Shown here piece by piece: positions 30,830-44,398 of a stretch of 64,000 nt of DNA. This stretch comes from Micromussa lordhowensis (Eukaryota; Cnidaria; Anthozoa; Scleractinia; Lobophylliidae): positions 2,726,901 to 2,790,900 of the forward strand of contig OZ026600.1 in the NCBI GenBank assembly GCA_964020085.1. The letters are read 5' to 3'. Positions within the stretch are counted from its first letter, which is position 1, and every line of letters begins with the position of its first letter. A program made the position numbers and the translations under genes. The notes beneath the pieces are model-generated. The model saw only the letters and a program-made list of their open reading frames with translations, searched no databases and was not told the origin of the DNA.

Positions 30830-33600
30830 TTTGCTATCGATCAATTTTTTTTTTTCAATGCTACGGGCGGCTCGTCCAATTTTGACTCAGAAATCACTGA
30901 TTATACATTTGAAGTTTCGGGGACAATGTTAGAGCTAAGTACCCATGAATTTTGTGTTTTCTTGTTTTCAAAGTGAAAAAAACGGAAGAAAATGGTTTTT
31001 ACGTCGGTCGGTGAAAAGGTTATAAAATGTGTCTACCGATCAGTATTCAGTTATTTGTATTCACGCTTTAGATGGAGTGCCTCCTACTCTTTCTCGACAA
31101 CAGGGCTTGGTCAATGAGCATACAGTTTTGATCATTTCTGCTCCGAATAATCAATGAACTCCTCTAGACAGCTTCTGTCATCGATTAGTGCTCTGAGCGT
31201 GTTCTGAAAGCCGAATAAACTGTTCGTGACCGCACTAAATAGTTTTTCCGAGATGCAAGATCACGAAGGAGCGCTAACAGCTGTTAATCTCAGCACCGTG
31301 CTGCTCCCACTGTGCTGGTCAGTGTTTAAGTTCCAGCCGCCTTTTGCTTGCGTTCTAAAGCCAAGCTGTGTTATGTGGGGGTCTCTTCCTTTGTGATCTC
31401 AGTGTAGTCCCCTTTTATTTTTCACTTCTTAAAGCATAAACCTTCTTTGGTTTCTTAACTCCGAGCTCGGTGTTTTGACAACAATATTGGATATGTTTAG
31501 GTGCGGTTGTTCAAACTCATAATCAATGTAGCGTCGGTAGGGTGGATCTAAAAATCACAGCTGATTCAGTTAGATAACAAGTTCAAGAGTAAAGGATGTC
31601 TTTTTAAAGCTTCGTTTGGGCACTGTGCAACATCGCTGAATGCTTATTTTAAAACCCCATAGCGCTGTTCTGGCACTAGTAATAAACTTATTTCTTATTC
31701 CCGTGTGTCTCAAGCCGTAAATTTACCTTAAATGTTTATAATTTGTTGTTTATACATTTGTTCGTTTTGCAATAATTTCATTAAAATTGGTGCTAGTTAA
31801 GAATGAAAGAAGATCTTTTCTGGTCTCTTTCCTCTGTGTTACCTGTTCTTAGTTCATCGAAGCAGGAATAAAAATCAATACGTAATCCCCTATAAACGAT
31901 TTTCCAAGTTAAATAATGAAAGTTTTAAAGTTAATTTCCTTAGATGAACTAGAAATCATAAAATAAGAACATTTTTGACCAGTCAGATATCTACGAAAGC
32001 AAGAGATTACGAAACAGATCATATTCTCTTGACAAAAGTTAGAATTTCATTTTCATTTGTCAGGATATAACAATTATAGGTGAATGTTTCATTAAGTCTT
32101 CAAATTAGAGACTAATTATTAAGTTAACAAACGCAGTTCATGGACTGAAGAAGATTTATTGAATTTTCGACACGTTTACTTTTCTTTGTCGTAAAAAAAA
32201 AAGTTTGCTCTTGTGTATAATATACATTTTGGTCCTAACTGAGGTGCTTGCGTCTATGTTTTGCGCAGCTTTTTTTTTCTTCAATATCAAACTGAGACCA
32301 TTTTAATTAACCTTGTTCGCTGTGAGTTCGACGCCATGAATTGGTGCTTTTCCCACGCTTAATATACCATCAATTCCTAGGTTCCCATCAGGCTTCGTTG
32401 TAGTCGCTATCAGCAGTGCCCCAGTTGGAAATCTTTACAACCCAAAAGAAGTGGCCTTCTCGCGAAACACATGGAGTTAGTTTATTTACCCGAACAATGA
32501 ACCTTGGAACAAAGGGAAAGCTCTGACGTATCACGCCATTCGTAGCATGTACCTTCAGTTGATGAATACAAAGCTTTGGGTCTTTTCCTTATTGCCATGA
32601 AAAACAAGTCACACGATCTGAAACATTTTGATTGAATCATTTTTCGGGTCAGACTGTTAATCTTGTACTCATACACAACCGTTACGCCGAGAAACATGTC
32701 ACATTTATTTATCTTTTTAGTTACAACTGTTCTGTTTGTTAGTTAAAATCACAATAACCTCATAAAAACTTGTTAAAGTCAATATTTCTTATCGTAAAAG
32801 AGGTCTGGCCTTATGTCGCGCCCAATTTTCCGTTTCTCTAATGTTCTAGAACTACGTAGCGAAGTGGCTTAGACGTTTTGTCTTTCATTTCCGCAAACCG
32901 CATCGGTTTAGATTCAGTAATGTTTGTTTGTTTGCAAGCACTATTAACGGCCCATTATCCGTTACACAAATCCACTTCTTCTATTGAAGCAAATGCATTT
33001 AAAAGTAAACTGCCTGAAATGTTATCGCGAATCTGTCGACTCCCTCTCGCAACGTAAAAAATAAATCAGACATGCTCTAATGAAAAAGACAACCACGGCA
33101 GAGATTCTATTCAGGCGCCTCCAGCAGTGCGGCAGGAAATACATCTCAGAACCTTGACATAAGATATTCAGAAGTGGACTAGAAAGAACAAAAAGCTAAC
33201 TCCTTACTAATCACGAATTATAGTTCTTTTGAAGACCGTATGGGTTACTTGTTCATTGAGTACATTGTTTGATTGTGTCTCCCGCGTGTAGTATCGCTTA
33301 AAAGGCGGAGCCACAACGAGCTTTTGGACCAACTTATTGGTTGCGAATTTAGCACCTCTTTGGAGTAAACAATAAAACAGAGATTATTAACACAAACACT
33401 ACACACAATAAGGAACCGCACGACCAACCCCGACTGCTCTTTCATTTCACAGCACTTTGTTTGCAAGCGGAGGTTCTGATTGGCTCACGCTGAAAAATGG
33501 TACACCACCGTATCAATTACTGTGCTTGGTTAACAGCATATCATGAATACTGACAACAAATTAAGAACGCCGCTAATCAGTATAGACCACATTCAGTCAG
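30830..33600. other. No gene recognised upstream of FoxG
   Basis: AT-rich sequence with only short frames. It may hold FoxG regulatory DNA, but I see no decisive motif cluster. Confidence 0.35.
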
Positions 33601-33628
33601 CTCCGGCCGTGTACTGTAGAATCGTTAG

Positions 33629-33636
33629 TGTAAACA
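33629..33636 (+). promoter_or_regulatory. Forkhead-consensus site in the FoxG leader
   Basis: TGTAAACA, a strong match to the RYAAAYA forkhead core, lies 75 nt upstream of the FoxG ATG. Autoregulation is possible but unproven. Confidence 0.3.
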
Positions 33637-33710
33637 CTCAAATCGACCATCGACTGTGAGAATTCTGTACAGAGCTTGGTTCAAGAACCGCCGCCTCACG
33701 CCACATTGAA

Positions 33711-34978
33711 ATGAAAGATAACAGCGATCAAGATTATCAAAAGCTGTGCTCTAAAGAAGCGCTGGACAGCTCGGAGGAAAAGATTTTCAACCACCAAGAT
33801 GGCAAAGCAGTAACAAGTCTTGCGAAGGATGGTGAAGAAGATAAAGAAGCAGGGCATGTGAAGGAAGATGGACCAACGGCAAAGAACGACGGCAAAGATG
33901 GGGAAGAGAAAAAATGCGAGAAGCCGCCATTTTCGTATAATGCCCTTATAATGATGGCCATTCGTGGGTCGCCCGAGAAGAGACTAACCCTAAGTGGTAT
34001 CTACGATTTCATAATGAAGGTTGGTACACTTGATTCGTCTTAAGCAGCTACAAATTACTTTAATCAATTTTTGTCGGCGTAATTGTTAGATTCGTTAACG
34101 CTTGTCATGGTGTTTATCTCTGAGAGCCGTCAATTGAAATCAAATCAAAACCAAAGCTCAAAACTGATTTGAAAACTAAACGGTGCTACTCTTGACTCTT
34201 TGTACAGAATTTTCCCTACTACCGCAACAACAAGCAGGGCTGGCAGAACTCCATTAGACACAACCTGTCGCTGAACAAGTGCTTCGTGAAGATTCCCCGT
34301 CAGTATGACGACCCCGGCAAAGGGAACTATTGGATGCTGGATCCCAGTGCAGACGATGTGGTTATCGGGGGAACGACAGGCAAACTAAAACGACGGAATC
34401 CGCCTTCCTCCAGGAGTCGCGTGGCGCTGAAACGCCAGCAAAGAATCTCTCCAGTGCCAGGCTATGCACTTGACCCTGCACAAGTAGGCTTCTGCTCTGG
34501 TTTCTGGCCTCATCCACCCGCTATGTACCCGGCACCTTTGTCGCCTCAAATGAGAAGGCACAGCTTAGTGGGAATGCCTTGCACCATGAACTGCAGCTCG
34601 TCTCTCCCACATCCAACACCGGTTCTTCCACACCCTTCCCCTAGTGCCAGATGCCTCGTCCCCTCATCGCCAGAGATGGCTCTCCCAAACCATTGCCACG
34701 GGTTTGGATTCCTGCAGCCCTCTTACCCACAAACAGGCCTTTTCTCGCTCGGCCACCCACGATCTTCGCTGGAATCCCAATGGCCAACTTCGATGTCATC
34801 TTCTCCATTTCTACAAGACAGGTTCATGATGAACAATGATTCGCTATTTCAGTCTGCGTTCAGTACAGTACCTAAGCTACCGTTCGGTTCTTCTGCGTTA
34901 AGATCTAACTTCAGTCCTTTCATAAAAGAGAACGGTTCCCAAGTCTCACGCATGCCTTTTCTTTCTGATTGCAAATGA
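33711..34978 (+). CDS. FoxG: FoxG forkhead transcription factor (brain factor 1 orthologue)
   Basis: Two exons, 33,711-34,019 and 34,208-34,978, are joined by a 188-bp phase-0 GT-AG intron and encode 359 residues. The N-terminus (1-70) is acidic and Lys-rich. The forkhead domain spans about 71-160: [15 protein letters not shown], the helix-3 run [18 protein letters not shown], and the diagnostic tail [26 protein letters not shown], which is FoxG-specific. The C-terminus is rich in Pro and Ser with no catalytic motif. The protein is nuclear, binds DNA and patterns anterior or neural territory in animals where studied. Vertebrate FOXG1 lacks this intron, which falls between FIMK and NFPYY. The ATG is the first in frame. 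The gene stands alone, with long gene-free flanks. Confidence 0.95.
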
Positions 34979-37900
34979 AAGTTGGAAATTTTACTAAAAT
35001 AGAAATGAATATTTAAGTTTAGAGATATTAAGTATAATAATCAAACAAGAAAAAAATTGATCGTCTCGTGTAAATATATATTTGAAGCTGGGGTTGCTAG
35101 CAACAGTGAAAATTAATTCTAATGAACTGACTCAATTCGTATTGTATTACTTAAACCACTTTGTTCGCTCTATTTTCGTTAATTAAGTAAAACTTTACGT
35201 TATCATTAATACCACGAGCAAAATGCCAATTGTGGAAAATTATTTTACACGTCAATGTAAAGGGGCAACTCAAAGACCAAATAGTGCGATTTTTTCGCTG
35301 CTTTAGTCTGTTAGACTGCAACTCTTTTCCATGAATCGAATGCAAGCAAATAACAAATAAATATTTATGGCCGCAATGTGTCTCCGTAATTCAATTACCT
35401 TATTAAAAATTTAGCGATAGCTTTTTTGTCCATGCATGTGAGTTTTAACTGTTTGCCAACGAATTACGATCCATTCAATAAACTTTCCGGTGATAAGAAT
35501 CCACGGGATTAACAGGGCTTAGCACTTGTCGTAAACTGTACCAGAACAAGAGTTTTTTTCAGCGATGTTATTGAATTTTGTTGACCATTTAGTCTCAAAA
35601 AAACGTAGCAACGCCAATAAGCTATTATACATTTTGTTATTACAGTATTTCCAATGTTGTTACTGTCGAAAGTGATCTCTCTCTGCTGTACAAAACTATT
35701 TTTTTTCTATATTAACTAATTAGATATATATTTTTGAAACAGCAGTCGTTTGGTGAATTAGTTTAGTCGCGAAATCGCCTCTCGGTTGTCGTGTTACATT
35801 TAGTGGCGTTAAATGTATTTTTCTATGCCCCTATTCTGGAAGAGTCTGTCAATTGTTGGAACCAATTAGCAGAAAATGTACACTGTAAAGCTTTGCTGTG
35901 CGTAATTAACACCTTCAAGTGCAGCTTATCAACGCTTTATTTTAATGACCACTTGGCAAAGTCCACATGCAATAAATCACATCATCTCATAGGAGCTGCC
36001 AAGTCTTCGCGTTGTCAAGCCGTGTTTTAAGCAGTTTTGCGCCTACAGTTCTAAGAGGTCAAGTGTAAACGAGTTCACTTTTTCTGGATAACCCTGTGGA
36101 GTTATTTGTTTGGGAAACGGACAATGGCCCAGCGTGGAAAACATATGAGCTGCGACTTAGTCACATTCATATGCTAATCCATCGTAAGAGCGTTTTTACA
36201 CACACTTCAATGGCTAAAACAAATAACATAATGGCTGGAGTCCTGTAGTGTTCTTTTAGTTCGCAGAGCTCATTATTTAGTTAGTCTTCCATTGTTTAAG
36301 CACTGTAGTCCTCTCTTTGTTTACCGAGCTCTTCGTCTTGTGTTGTGTAACATTGGGGAGGCCTATTTACAACATTTATGGGCCCCACTACAGAGTAATT
36401 TTCTTAATTAAGACATCCCCCATCCATAATGCCTGCCGTAATGTTTTGTGTCCTCGCTTTTTGTATAAATGGCAAACTCGCATTGAAGTAAACAACTGGC
36501 TCTTTGGAGAGCCAATCTCCGGATGAACTGTTAAAGGTTTACAATTTTCGCAAACTTTCTTTTTTAACAATACTTTCAATGCCCGCGTGATAAAACGGCG
36601 GGGTCAATAACTTTTAAAAACATCTAAGCATTACTGCTCTAAAGTTATTTTCTGGGCAACACTCGATCAATCAAGCATATGGTAGCAATTAGGTGTCAAC
36701 AATCCAAGACTAAACAAAGGCCCCAATTGGCCTTAACATTTAAAAGTGGCAGTAAAATAAATTGGCCAATCGCACGATGTTGTGGGTATCAAATTCAGCA
36801 TCTTACTTGCTCGTCTATTCAACTTAAAAGCAAACTAACACATATACAGAGTACCTTTATCTTTTGTGAAAATAAATTATCCTTGTTGAAAATTATAATT
36901 GTAAAGTCAAAGCAGTCGACGTCCTAGCACGGCTAACAAAAACGCTGGGTTAACAACACTTAGTTACTGCACTTGAGGTTAAATTCAGCTTACATAGCGT
37001 CGCAAAACCGAGCTTTTTCTTTGCTCGTTTCATACTTCTACCTGACTATGCCAAGATGCTACATGTAATGCTGCTTCAACTCAGTGCCGCTTACTTTTGT
37101 TTTTAAGCGGGTAGCTACATAGAAGTTTTAGTGTCTTACAGGCCACCGTCATATCTTCCCTCTATGCTAACTTGTTCCGTTTGAACACAATCATTTTAAA
37201 GCCATTTATCGTACACGACATAACGAGCATAGTATGGCTAACCGCACTCCTGAGGCAAAGGAAACACTGTGTTTCCTTGACAGTCTAACTGAAGTGAAAG
37301 AGGCTAATTAAATCGTTTCCCTTTGCGCAAACATTCACACCCATTTTCGGGTTCGTGGCCAAACTAGGCGCAATTGTTTTTTAAACTGTGCACCCGATAC
37401 AAAAGCACGGATTCCCGCTGAAGCACCTAGATCCGAAAGATCACGGAATATGGATTTTGTGTCTTCTGTAGAACTGACGGTCATTTTAGCGGCACAAATC
37501 GTTATGCCAAGAATTGTTCACCAGGTCTAAACACTTTTCAATATTTTCCTATCTGTTTCCTTCAAACATTCGGGTTTTAACAATGTTCGTGTTTGCACTG
37601 TTAGTAAGTTATCTCGGCGGGGAAGAAGCTATATATACAGCAAGCTTGCTCATCGTGCGTTTTGAAAACACAACAATACTCCTGGCATGTCGGCGCTGCG
37701 TGTCACTCTTGTTAACGCACGTTGATGGAGAGCATCAATTTCCGGTCAATTTGACGTATTTTTAACACAGATCTCAGTCTTCCGTAGAATTCATATTTCA
37801 ATATTGCTAAATACTTGTGTATAACTGACGACGAGCTTCAGATAGTCACTGACTAAAATAGAGGAAAGGAAAATAATTTATACAGCCGCGGCTGCATAAA

Positions 37901-40900
37901 TTTTAGTGGGGGCTTCGGCGACAGCAGGGCAGAATGACGTATCGAGAAAACTATCCACACGCTATGCTGATATAAAATAAAGTGGCATAATTGAATAGGA
38001 TGTAATATGTTTCGATGCATTATTCAAACTATTAGCCGTTTTTTGCGCAGTCTGAGATCACTGCTGGATAGAAATCTGGCAGTTATGCCTTGAGTTTTGT
38101 TCACAGCTTGTTTTCATGAACATGTTAATTAAAAGACAATTGTAAAGAAAGTAAACTGCCTTCTTGTGCCCGCATTTTTACGTTTTAAGCGACAACTGAA
38201 AGCTTTAAATCAAGTAAATAAATGACTTTGTAGTAAACAAGTGTTCTGGGCATAAAGGAGATGCATTTAATGGCTGTAGAATTTTCAAGGGGAGAATTAT
38301 GTGAAAGGTATCATATAAAATTTAAGTAATTTCGGGAGTAATTTTTTTTGTAGTAGTATTTCGTACAACGTAGTGATTTCATCGGCATTCAAGGCTTTCC
38401 ACTAAAACTCCTTTTATCATGAAAGTTTGATGTATTTCTTTAAGAAGACACCTTCTCACAATCCCGGAAAAATCAGGTCAAAATTACCGAAGGGGGAGTT
38501 CAAAAGTTGGTTTTGTTCGATGTGTCCTAGTTTAAATTGTTCTGGCAATCTCGAGTGTCCAAGGACAAATTTTAAATTTAAAATTACGACGATTTTATTG
38601 ACGGTCTTTTAAAGGCATCGGAAAAATGGCATAACTAAGGGATAAAAATGGAATGGTTATCAAAATAAAAACCGTTCAGATGTTTCCAGCAACCAATGTG
38701 ACCGAAATTCTGTTCCACTTTAATAACCGCCGCTTCCTGCCTCAAATGTCACCTCCGGGTTTTTGAATTATGTAGAAAAATATATTTTAAAATTACACAA
38801 CCAATACAATGTAGCATAATTTTCACTGTTGATCATGCTGTTTGAGCACTTTGTTCTTCGTTAATAGCTGCTCGAGATAAACGGTTATTGGGACATAAAA
38901 ACATAAAATACTGAGGGGCCAAATGATTTATTTCATAGCTAGCCACATCCTCTGTTCTATTCCGCTCTTGCAATATCTTCTAGCCTTGAATGAACAGAGC
39001 ACAGTCACCTTAATTTTGAGATGAAAGTCAGTTTCATCGGACGCTAAAACGCCGAGCGGCTCTTAGATGTAATTGTAAAGCTGGTTGCTCAGTGGGACTA
39101 CAAAGAATTTTTACTTGGGCAAACAAAATGAAGACTTCATGTCAGAAAACTGAACATTTCAAAGCCTTCGCTAAAATTAAAAGCAGCGATTCATCAGCCG
39201 CGACATGAAAAGCACTGGTCATATGAATAACATAAAATGAGATCATTTTGACATGTTAATTAGCGTCCTGGTACTTCTCGCATTTTGTGTAGCATTTTTT
39301 TTCTGCACGTACTAAAGTTTATTTGACCTCAATTAATGATTTCGAGCAGCTTGCACTGAGTGAATCAGGTATATTTATTACTTATGATAGTTGAACAAAT
39401 GTCACAGTTATGGCGACCGTTTTTAGGAATTCACATAAAATGTCTTTCTTTATACTGATAAAGCTCGGCGAAGCAGCAAGACAACAATTAAGGTTATCAC
39501 GATTTCAAACATTGCAAATGTCCACGGTAGGACTATGATTTAAATACTGGTGTTTTTACTTCATTTCTAATTTATTTTGCGTGACGCAGTATAACCTCCC
39601 TTGCGATCCATATCGACAAAATTAACGAAAGCTGTTGTTAAGCTTAAATTGCTGCTTTCAGCCAAAAATTATACAGGGAACTACTTCTACAAGTTTGGAA
39701 TTGTTTGAATACAGCTGCTTGAATCCATATTTCGCTGTTTGCCTTCAACGCTACACTAAGAAGGTCGACGTTGATAATTTTGACATCAATAAATGAAATT
39801 TATTAAACAAATATTTAAAACACACATTAAGGTGGACCTATTGAACGTGAACATTGCGTTCCAAAAATGTAGTTCGTATTTCTAATAGCTTCCTTTGATT
39901 CTAAACTTCTTTCTCTTTTAAGCTATTCCATTACTTTATTTATGTAATCAATGACAGCTTTTTTGCAGAAGCGCTGTTTTCTTTTGTTTCTTCGGGTACT
40001 GTAATAGTACCTGTGCAGACATTGAACTACAATAATTTTGTGCAGTACTGTATTCATTCTTTTCCTACTCGAGTTTACAAACAACTGTCCCATGATATGT
40101 TTTTTCCTGTGTGTAAACCTTACCCATATTTAGTTCAAAACAAAAGAAGTTTGCTTCTCAAATATTTCCATTTTATTTTGAAACCGAAACGAAAAACGTA
40201 ATTCAAACCACGCCCTTTGTCAGCAGGTGCAAAAAAGAACACTGTTTATTTGAATCTTCTCACGGGTGATCGGATTAAAGCATTGTTTTTTAGGGCACAC
40301 TGAATGTGATTATTTTTTTCGGTTTTTCGCAGCTAGCTCCGTGCTATCAGGTTGGATAAAGCCAAAGATGTTTATCTTTTAATTTGGCTCACGTGGAATA
40401 TTGCAAGTTTTTCTAAACGGTTCAGTTAAATTATTTATTAACGGCATACCAAATTTGCTTTGTATGTTGTTTATGGCTGTTTGTCAGGATTGTCAGTTAT
40501 TATCAGCATGTGCTGTTTATAGATTTCACTTAAACCGAGTTTTCTTTAACTGCGAGAGACCGTAAATATTGTTTTTATGAAACACCTTTTGGCCAAATCC
40601 CTTTTCACGGTGAGAAAATTTTACTGAAATCGGCTTTTATTTTAAGATCTTAAATCGAACTCAAAACCTAAATTGAGATACATATTCTCGGTCAATATAT
40701 ACAAGCTTTTGATTGAAATGGTGTCCGTTGTAAGCAAAACTTCAAAGAAACTTCAACATATTTCACCATATTAGCTTTAAAAGTTCAAATACCATTGTTT
40801 AGTTTAATAAATTCCTCACAACCTTGGTTAAAGTGCGGCAGTTGTTTCTCCTAATTTTAAAACAACTGAATAACTTCTTACAAAGCCGCGAGTTTGGGTC

Positions 40901-42246
40901 AGTAGACATGCGTTATTACAAAAGATGGCCAGGACCTTTCAGGTCGCTCCAATCGTGGATGAAAGCCGCATTCAAAATAACCCGCAGGCACCTGCCGGCC
41001 TTACAGTGCTAAGTTATCTCAAGGCTCTCAAATGAGCTGATTGAGACAAGGAAGGGCGTGAGTAGTAGCTACTGGTAATTGAAGTATTTTTTTGTGGGCT
41101 TAAGAGGTGTGCGGATCGACGGAACCACACAAAGCCTACAAATCTTAAATTTTCGCTTTTCGCGTTCACTTAATGTATATAGCTGTGCCACTTCGTTGGA
41201 ATGCTTAGTAAAGCATTAGGTTGACTGTTAAGCAAATAAAACACTCAAATCGAAGTAAAAAAGCCAGTCGACGAGAATGCAGGTCACACTATACAGTCGT
41301 TTTAGGATTTTTTCGATACGCCTTCTTACTTGGCAGATTGCGTTCAACATTAGCGCTTCTCTCAAAACGCTACTGAAGTGCTGTTTTCTTTGGCAGAGTT
41401 CAATTGTTTTTCCCGTTAATGAAGTATTCTTCTCTATGTTTACAGCTGTTGGTGGCTAAGCAGGTGTTATGCCAGTCGGTTTTAGTTCAAGATTTTGCTC
41501 TATTCATGTCAAGGCTAATTAAGGGGGCCATTATCGAAGACCATGGGATTTGTCTTTCCAGTCTTGTAGTCTATGTTTGAAGTGACAGCATAACTGGCTC
41601 ACTTATGATATGTAATGAAGCTAAAGTACTCTTACATTACGAGTACAAAACCATGAATTACATACATTTATACCGTCGGAGTATACAAACGTGTTACATC
41701 CCTCTTATGTATAATTCAGCCTTTATTTAGCCTTATGGATGAAGTTTTTCCTTGCTAATTGGTGATAATTAGTCCTTTGGGATAAAGGCCTTAAGAGCTC
41801 TTTACTCTATACAATCGACGTACAACTTATCATTAAGGCAAATCCTGGCACTTTGGGAATCACATCATTTGGAAAATTGTGCGTGTCAGCCGTTTGAATA
41901 TTTTTTCCTTCATTCTTTCACGAAACACGCCAGTCATTTCTCATTCTTGGCAAGTAGCTCTCCTAAAGTAGAAGTGAACTGAATGTGTCATATATGCAAA
42001 TTTCAGATTTGTTTTTATTTGTTTATCTATGGTTTTTTTTCATTGCCGGAAATCATTCAGTTATATACTTCTTCTGGTTTATTTTTTTTTGTCTGAGACT
42101 AAACAGGGTCTATTTTCACTGCTTTGTGAAAAGCTATTTGTATTTTTCCTACGAGAAATATTTATGTACACATACAAAAACACAATAACTAGACTTTCTA
42201 GCATAAAAGGCGTTTATTTCTGTTGTGATGCTCGTATTTGTCAACG
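34979..42246. other. Gene-free 7.3-kb stretch downstream of FoxG
   Basis: There are no frames beyond about 83 codons and few recognisable transposon ends, unlike the rest of the window. TAAT-core motifs are frequent, for example ATGCTAATCC at 36,171-36,180 and CTAATTGGTGATAATTAG at 41,755-41,772. AATAAA at 35,356-35,361 and 35,477-35,482 could end the FoxG transcript. The rest may be cis-regulatory DNA; this is inference from position and lack of repeats. Confidence 0.4.
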
Positions 42247-42447
42247 TAAAGGTCCGTTTACACAAGCGATTTTTGTCGCGGCAACTTGATTTTTGTGGCG
42301 CGAAAGTTGCAACTTCAAAATCACACGTGTAAACCAGGTGCGATTTTAAGTGCGATTTGTCGCCGCGATATCGCAGGGGTTTCGAACATGTTTGAAACTT
42401 GATGCAACTTCAGCGCGACAAAAATCGCCTGTGTAAACAGGTCTTTA
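42247..42447. mobile_element. MITE with GTTTACACA..GCGATTTTTGTCGCG ends
   Basis: TAAAGGTCCGTTTACACAAG at the left is inverted at the right with two or three mismatches; GCGATTTTTGTCGCG also has an inner inverse copy. About 200 bp, no frame. Confidence 0.65.
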
Positions 42448-42689
42448 CGCAAAACAATCGAAAGTCTTTTAACAACACGTGCTTTGCAAGATAATTATCA
42501 TTGAGTTTCTACACAGTTATGTCTAAAAGCGATTTGCGACTGAAATAGTAAAATATGAAGCACATGGAATTCAAAATTAATACTACCAGTTCAAAGAAAA
42601 AAATAAAGCAAAGAGAATTGATCGTTAAGTCAACTGACGTGTTCATATCACGTTTGCAATCGGTCTTACATGACACAAAAAACGTTAAA

Positions 42690-43225
42690 CATTTAAGTTT
42701 TAAAGTGCACCTAACAGCAAAATTTTTCGCTTAAATAATAAGGCTTATTTTTCGGAGTAATTTGCCGCTAAAATTTGGGATTTGGTTAAATCCTCGATTT
42801 TCTACGCCCCGTCGAAGGCCAAGTTTCGAATAGTTCACGACCGCGCCTGGGGAATGTTGAAGCTGGGGAGAGTTGAAGCTGTAACGTCAAATCGAGAACG
42901 AACGCTTCAGTCTGCTGTCCCAGTCAGGTCTTTCAAATCGCACGAGTGTTCAAAACATTTTGCAACGCAATTTTTTCCCTGGGACTCCAGAATCTACAGA
43001 TTTCTGTTTTTACGAACAATGTCTTCTACTTCGTCGGATTCTGAAATGAGTTTTGACTCAGGACTCTGAAAATATATTATATCGCTGAAGTAGAGTGAAT
43101 AAATGACTTTATTTTACATGGAGGAACACTTAGCTCAGAAGCTCGTTTGCAGGTTTTCCATGAAAATACACCAAGATACAAATAAATTTTAAAAATACTA
43201 AAAATCAACCATTCACAAGAGTATA
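42690..43225 (+). other. Probable transposon-derived fragment
   Basis: The plus-strand frame from 42,782 to 43,069 ends in MSSTSSDSEMSFDSGL, a Ser/Asp-rich stretch that may be the start of a repeat-encoded protein, followed by a stop. No domain can be defended. Confidence 0.25.
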
Positions 43226-43383
43226 TCACAATACAATATCAGGAGCTATGGGATTAAAACTCAGTAAAATTACAAAAGATTGAAAATCAAAATTTCGTAC
43301 TAGCCTAATAAATTCCTTGCTGCCAGCTTTGCTGCAAACCTTGTCTGGAAGCATTTTCCATTGTTTCGCCGCATAATATTTAA

Positions 43384-44398
43384 GGAGGCTCGAAACGGTT
43401 TTTTTGACCGCGCGGAAAATGGATCCGCGAGTTGTAAACAAACATGGCCGCCTCGGGCGAGTCAAAAGAGCGGGGTCCCCCTTCTGTTTCTGATGAAAGT
43501 GTCGTTTATAGAAGAAAACCGGGAAAACTTATATCTCAGACACCATCAGAAAAGAGCTCAAGTGGCACAAAGCTGGCCGAAAAAGGGGCGAAAAAGCATA
43601 TTTATGGCCTGAACGGATGGCTTGTATGGGGTACTTGCTTTGGCGCCAAACACCAGGTCAACGTGTCGTGATGAATCGGTTTCCCCAAGAGTGACAACCA
43701 ACATAGAGGATTCTCTCCGTGATACTTCGACACTTCCAAAGGTCGTAACGGTAAGCAGTCTGCATCTTGATTAACTTCTGGAATGTTAAACTCGACAGAG
43801 CGATGCTCTTGTTCTTCACTGAGAGCGAGCGAAGCTTTTTTCGGGGCCTCCTCGCGAGGATGAGCCCTCGAGTCAGCGGCATTGTTTAAAACGCGTGACC
43901 GGAAATAGAATTGTGAGCCAAAATCGCGGAAACCGGAAATATAGCTTGTTAGATTTGGTGATCTAATATCTCGAAAGTTAGCTTGGTGACCTACCCAGAT
44001 TTTTTGTATGCAAAATAAAATCGTTATTTCGCATTCGTAAAAAAAATTAAGTGGAATTTTTTTGACTTTCTACAGCTCTTTTATAAATAATTCAAGTTCT
44101 ACTAGATAGATTTTTTTTTTATCACGTATTAGACTAGAGAATTTGATGAGGTTTTCGAAAATTGAAAAAAAAATTGGTTTTTAAGTTATTTTTGAAAAAC
44201 TGAGTTTCAAAGGGTCTTTCAACAGCATCGTGCCGTTACTATAGCAGCCGTTAAGACATTGCAACCACCCTTAAAAAATTGTTCGGTGATAGTTTTATTC
44301 AGATGACAAAACATTGCCCTTCTGATAGGGACAACAGTGTTGTAATATTTCTTCATTGCACACGTATTGTTAACAGCGGAAAACCCTTTCGAGCCTCC
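43384..44398 (+). mobile_element. 1,015-bp TTAA-flanked TIR element, Kolobok-like, inserted in the LINE
   Basis: TTAA lies at 43,380-43,383 and again at 44,399-44,402. The ends are GGAGGCTCGAAACGGTTTT and, inverted, GGAGGCTCGAAAGGGTTTT. Removing the element and one TTAA restores the LINE reading frame, which proves the borders. TTAA duplication occurs in piggyBac and Kolobok; the GG..CC termini argue for Kolobok over the CCC-type piggyBac end. A 75-codon plus frame at 43,444-43,671 (MAASGESKERG..) has no recognised domain. The element is too short to encode a transposase, so it is nonautonomous. Confidence 0.85.

Noticed and set aside
43226..43465. Minus-strand 79-codon frame taken as a separate gene
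   Set aside because: Its C-terminal half is the end of the LINE reverse transcriptase, and its N-terminal half is read from the TTAA element, so it is a chimera of two transposons.
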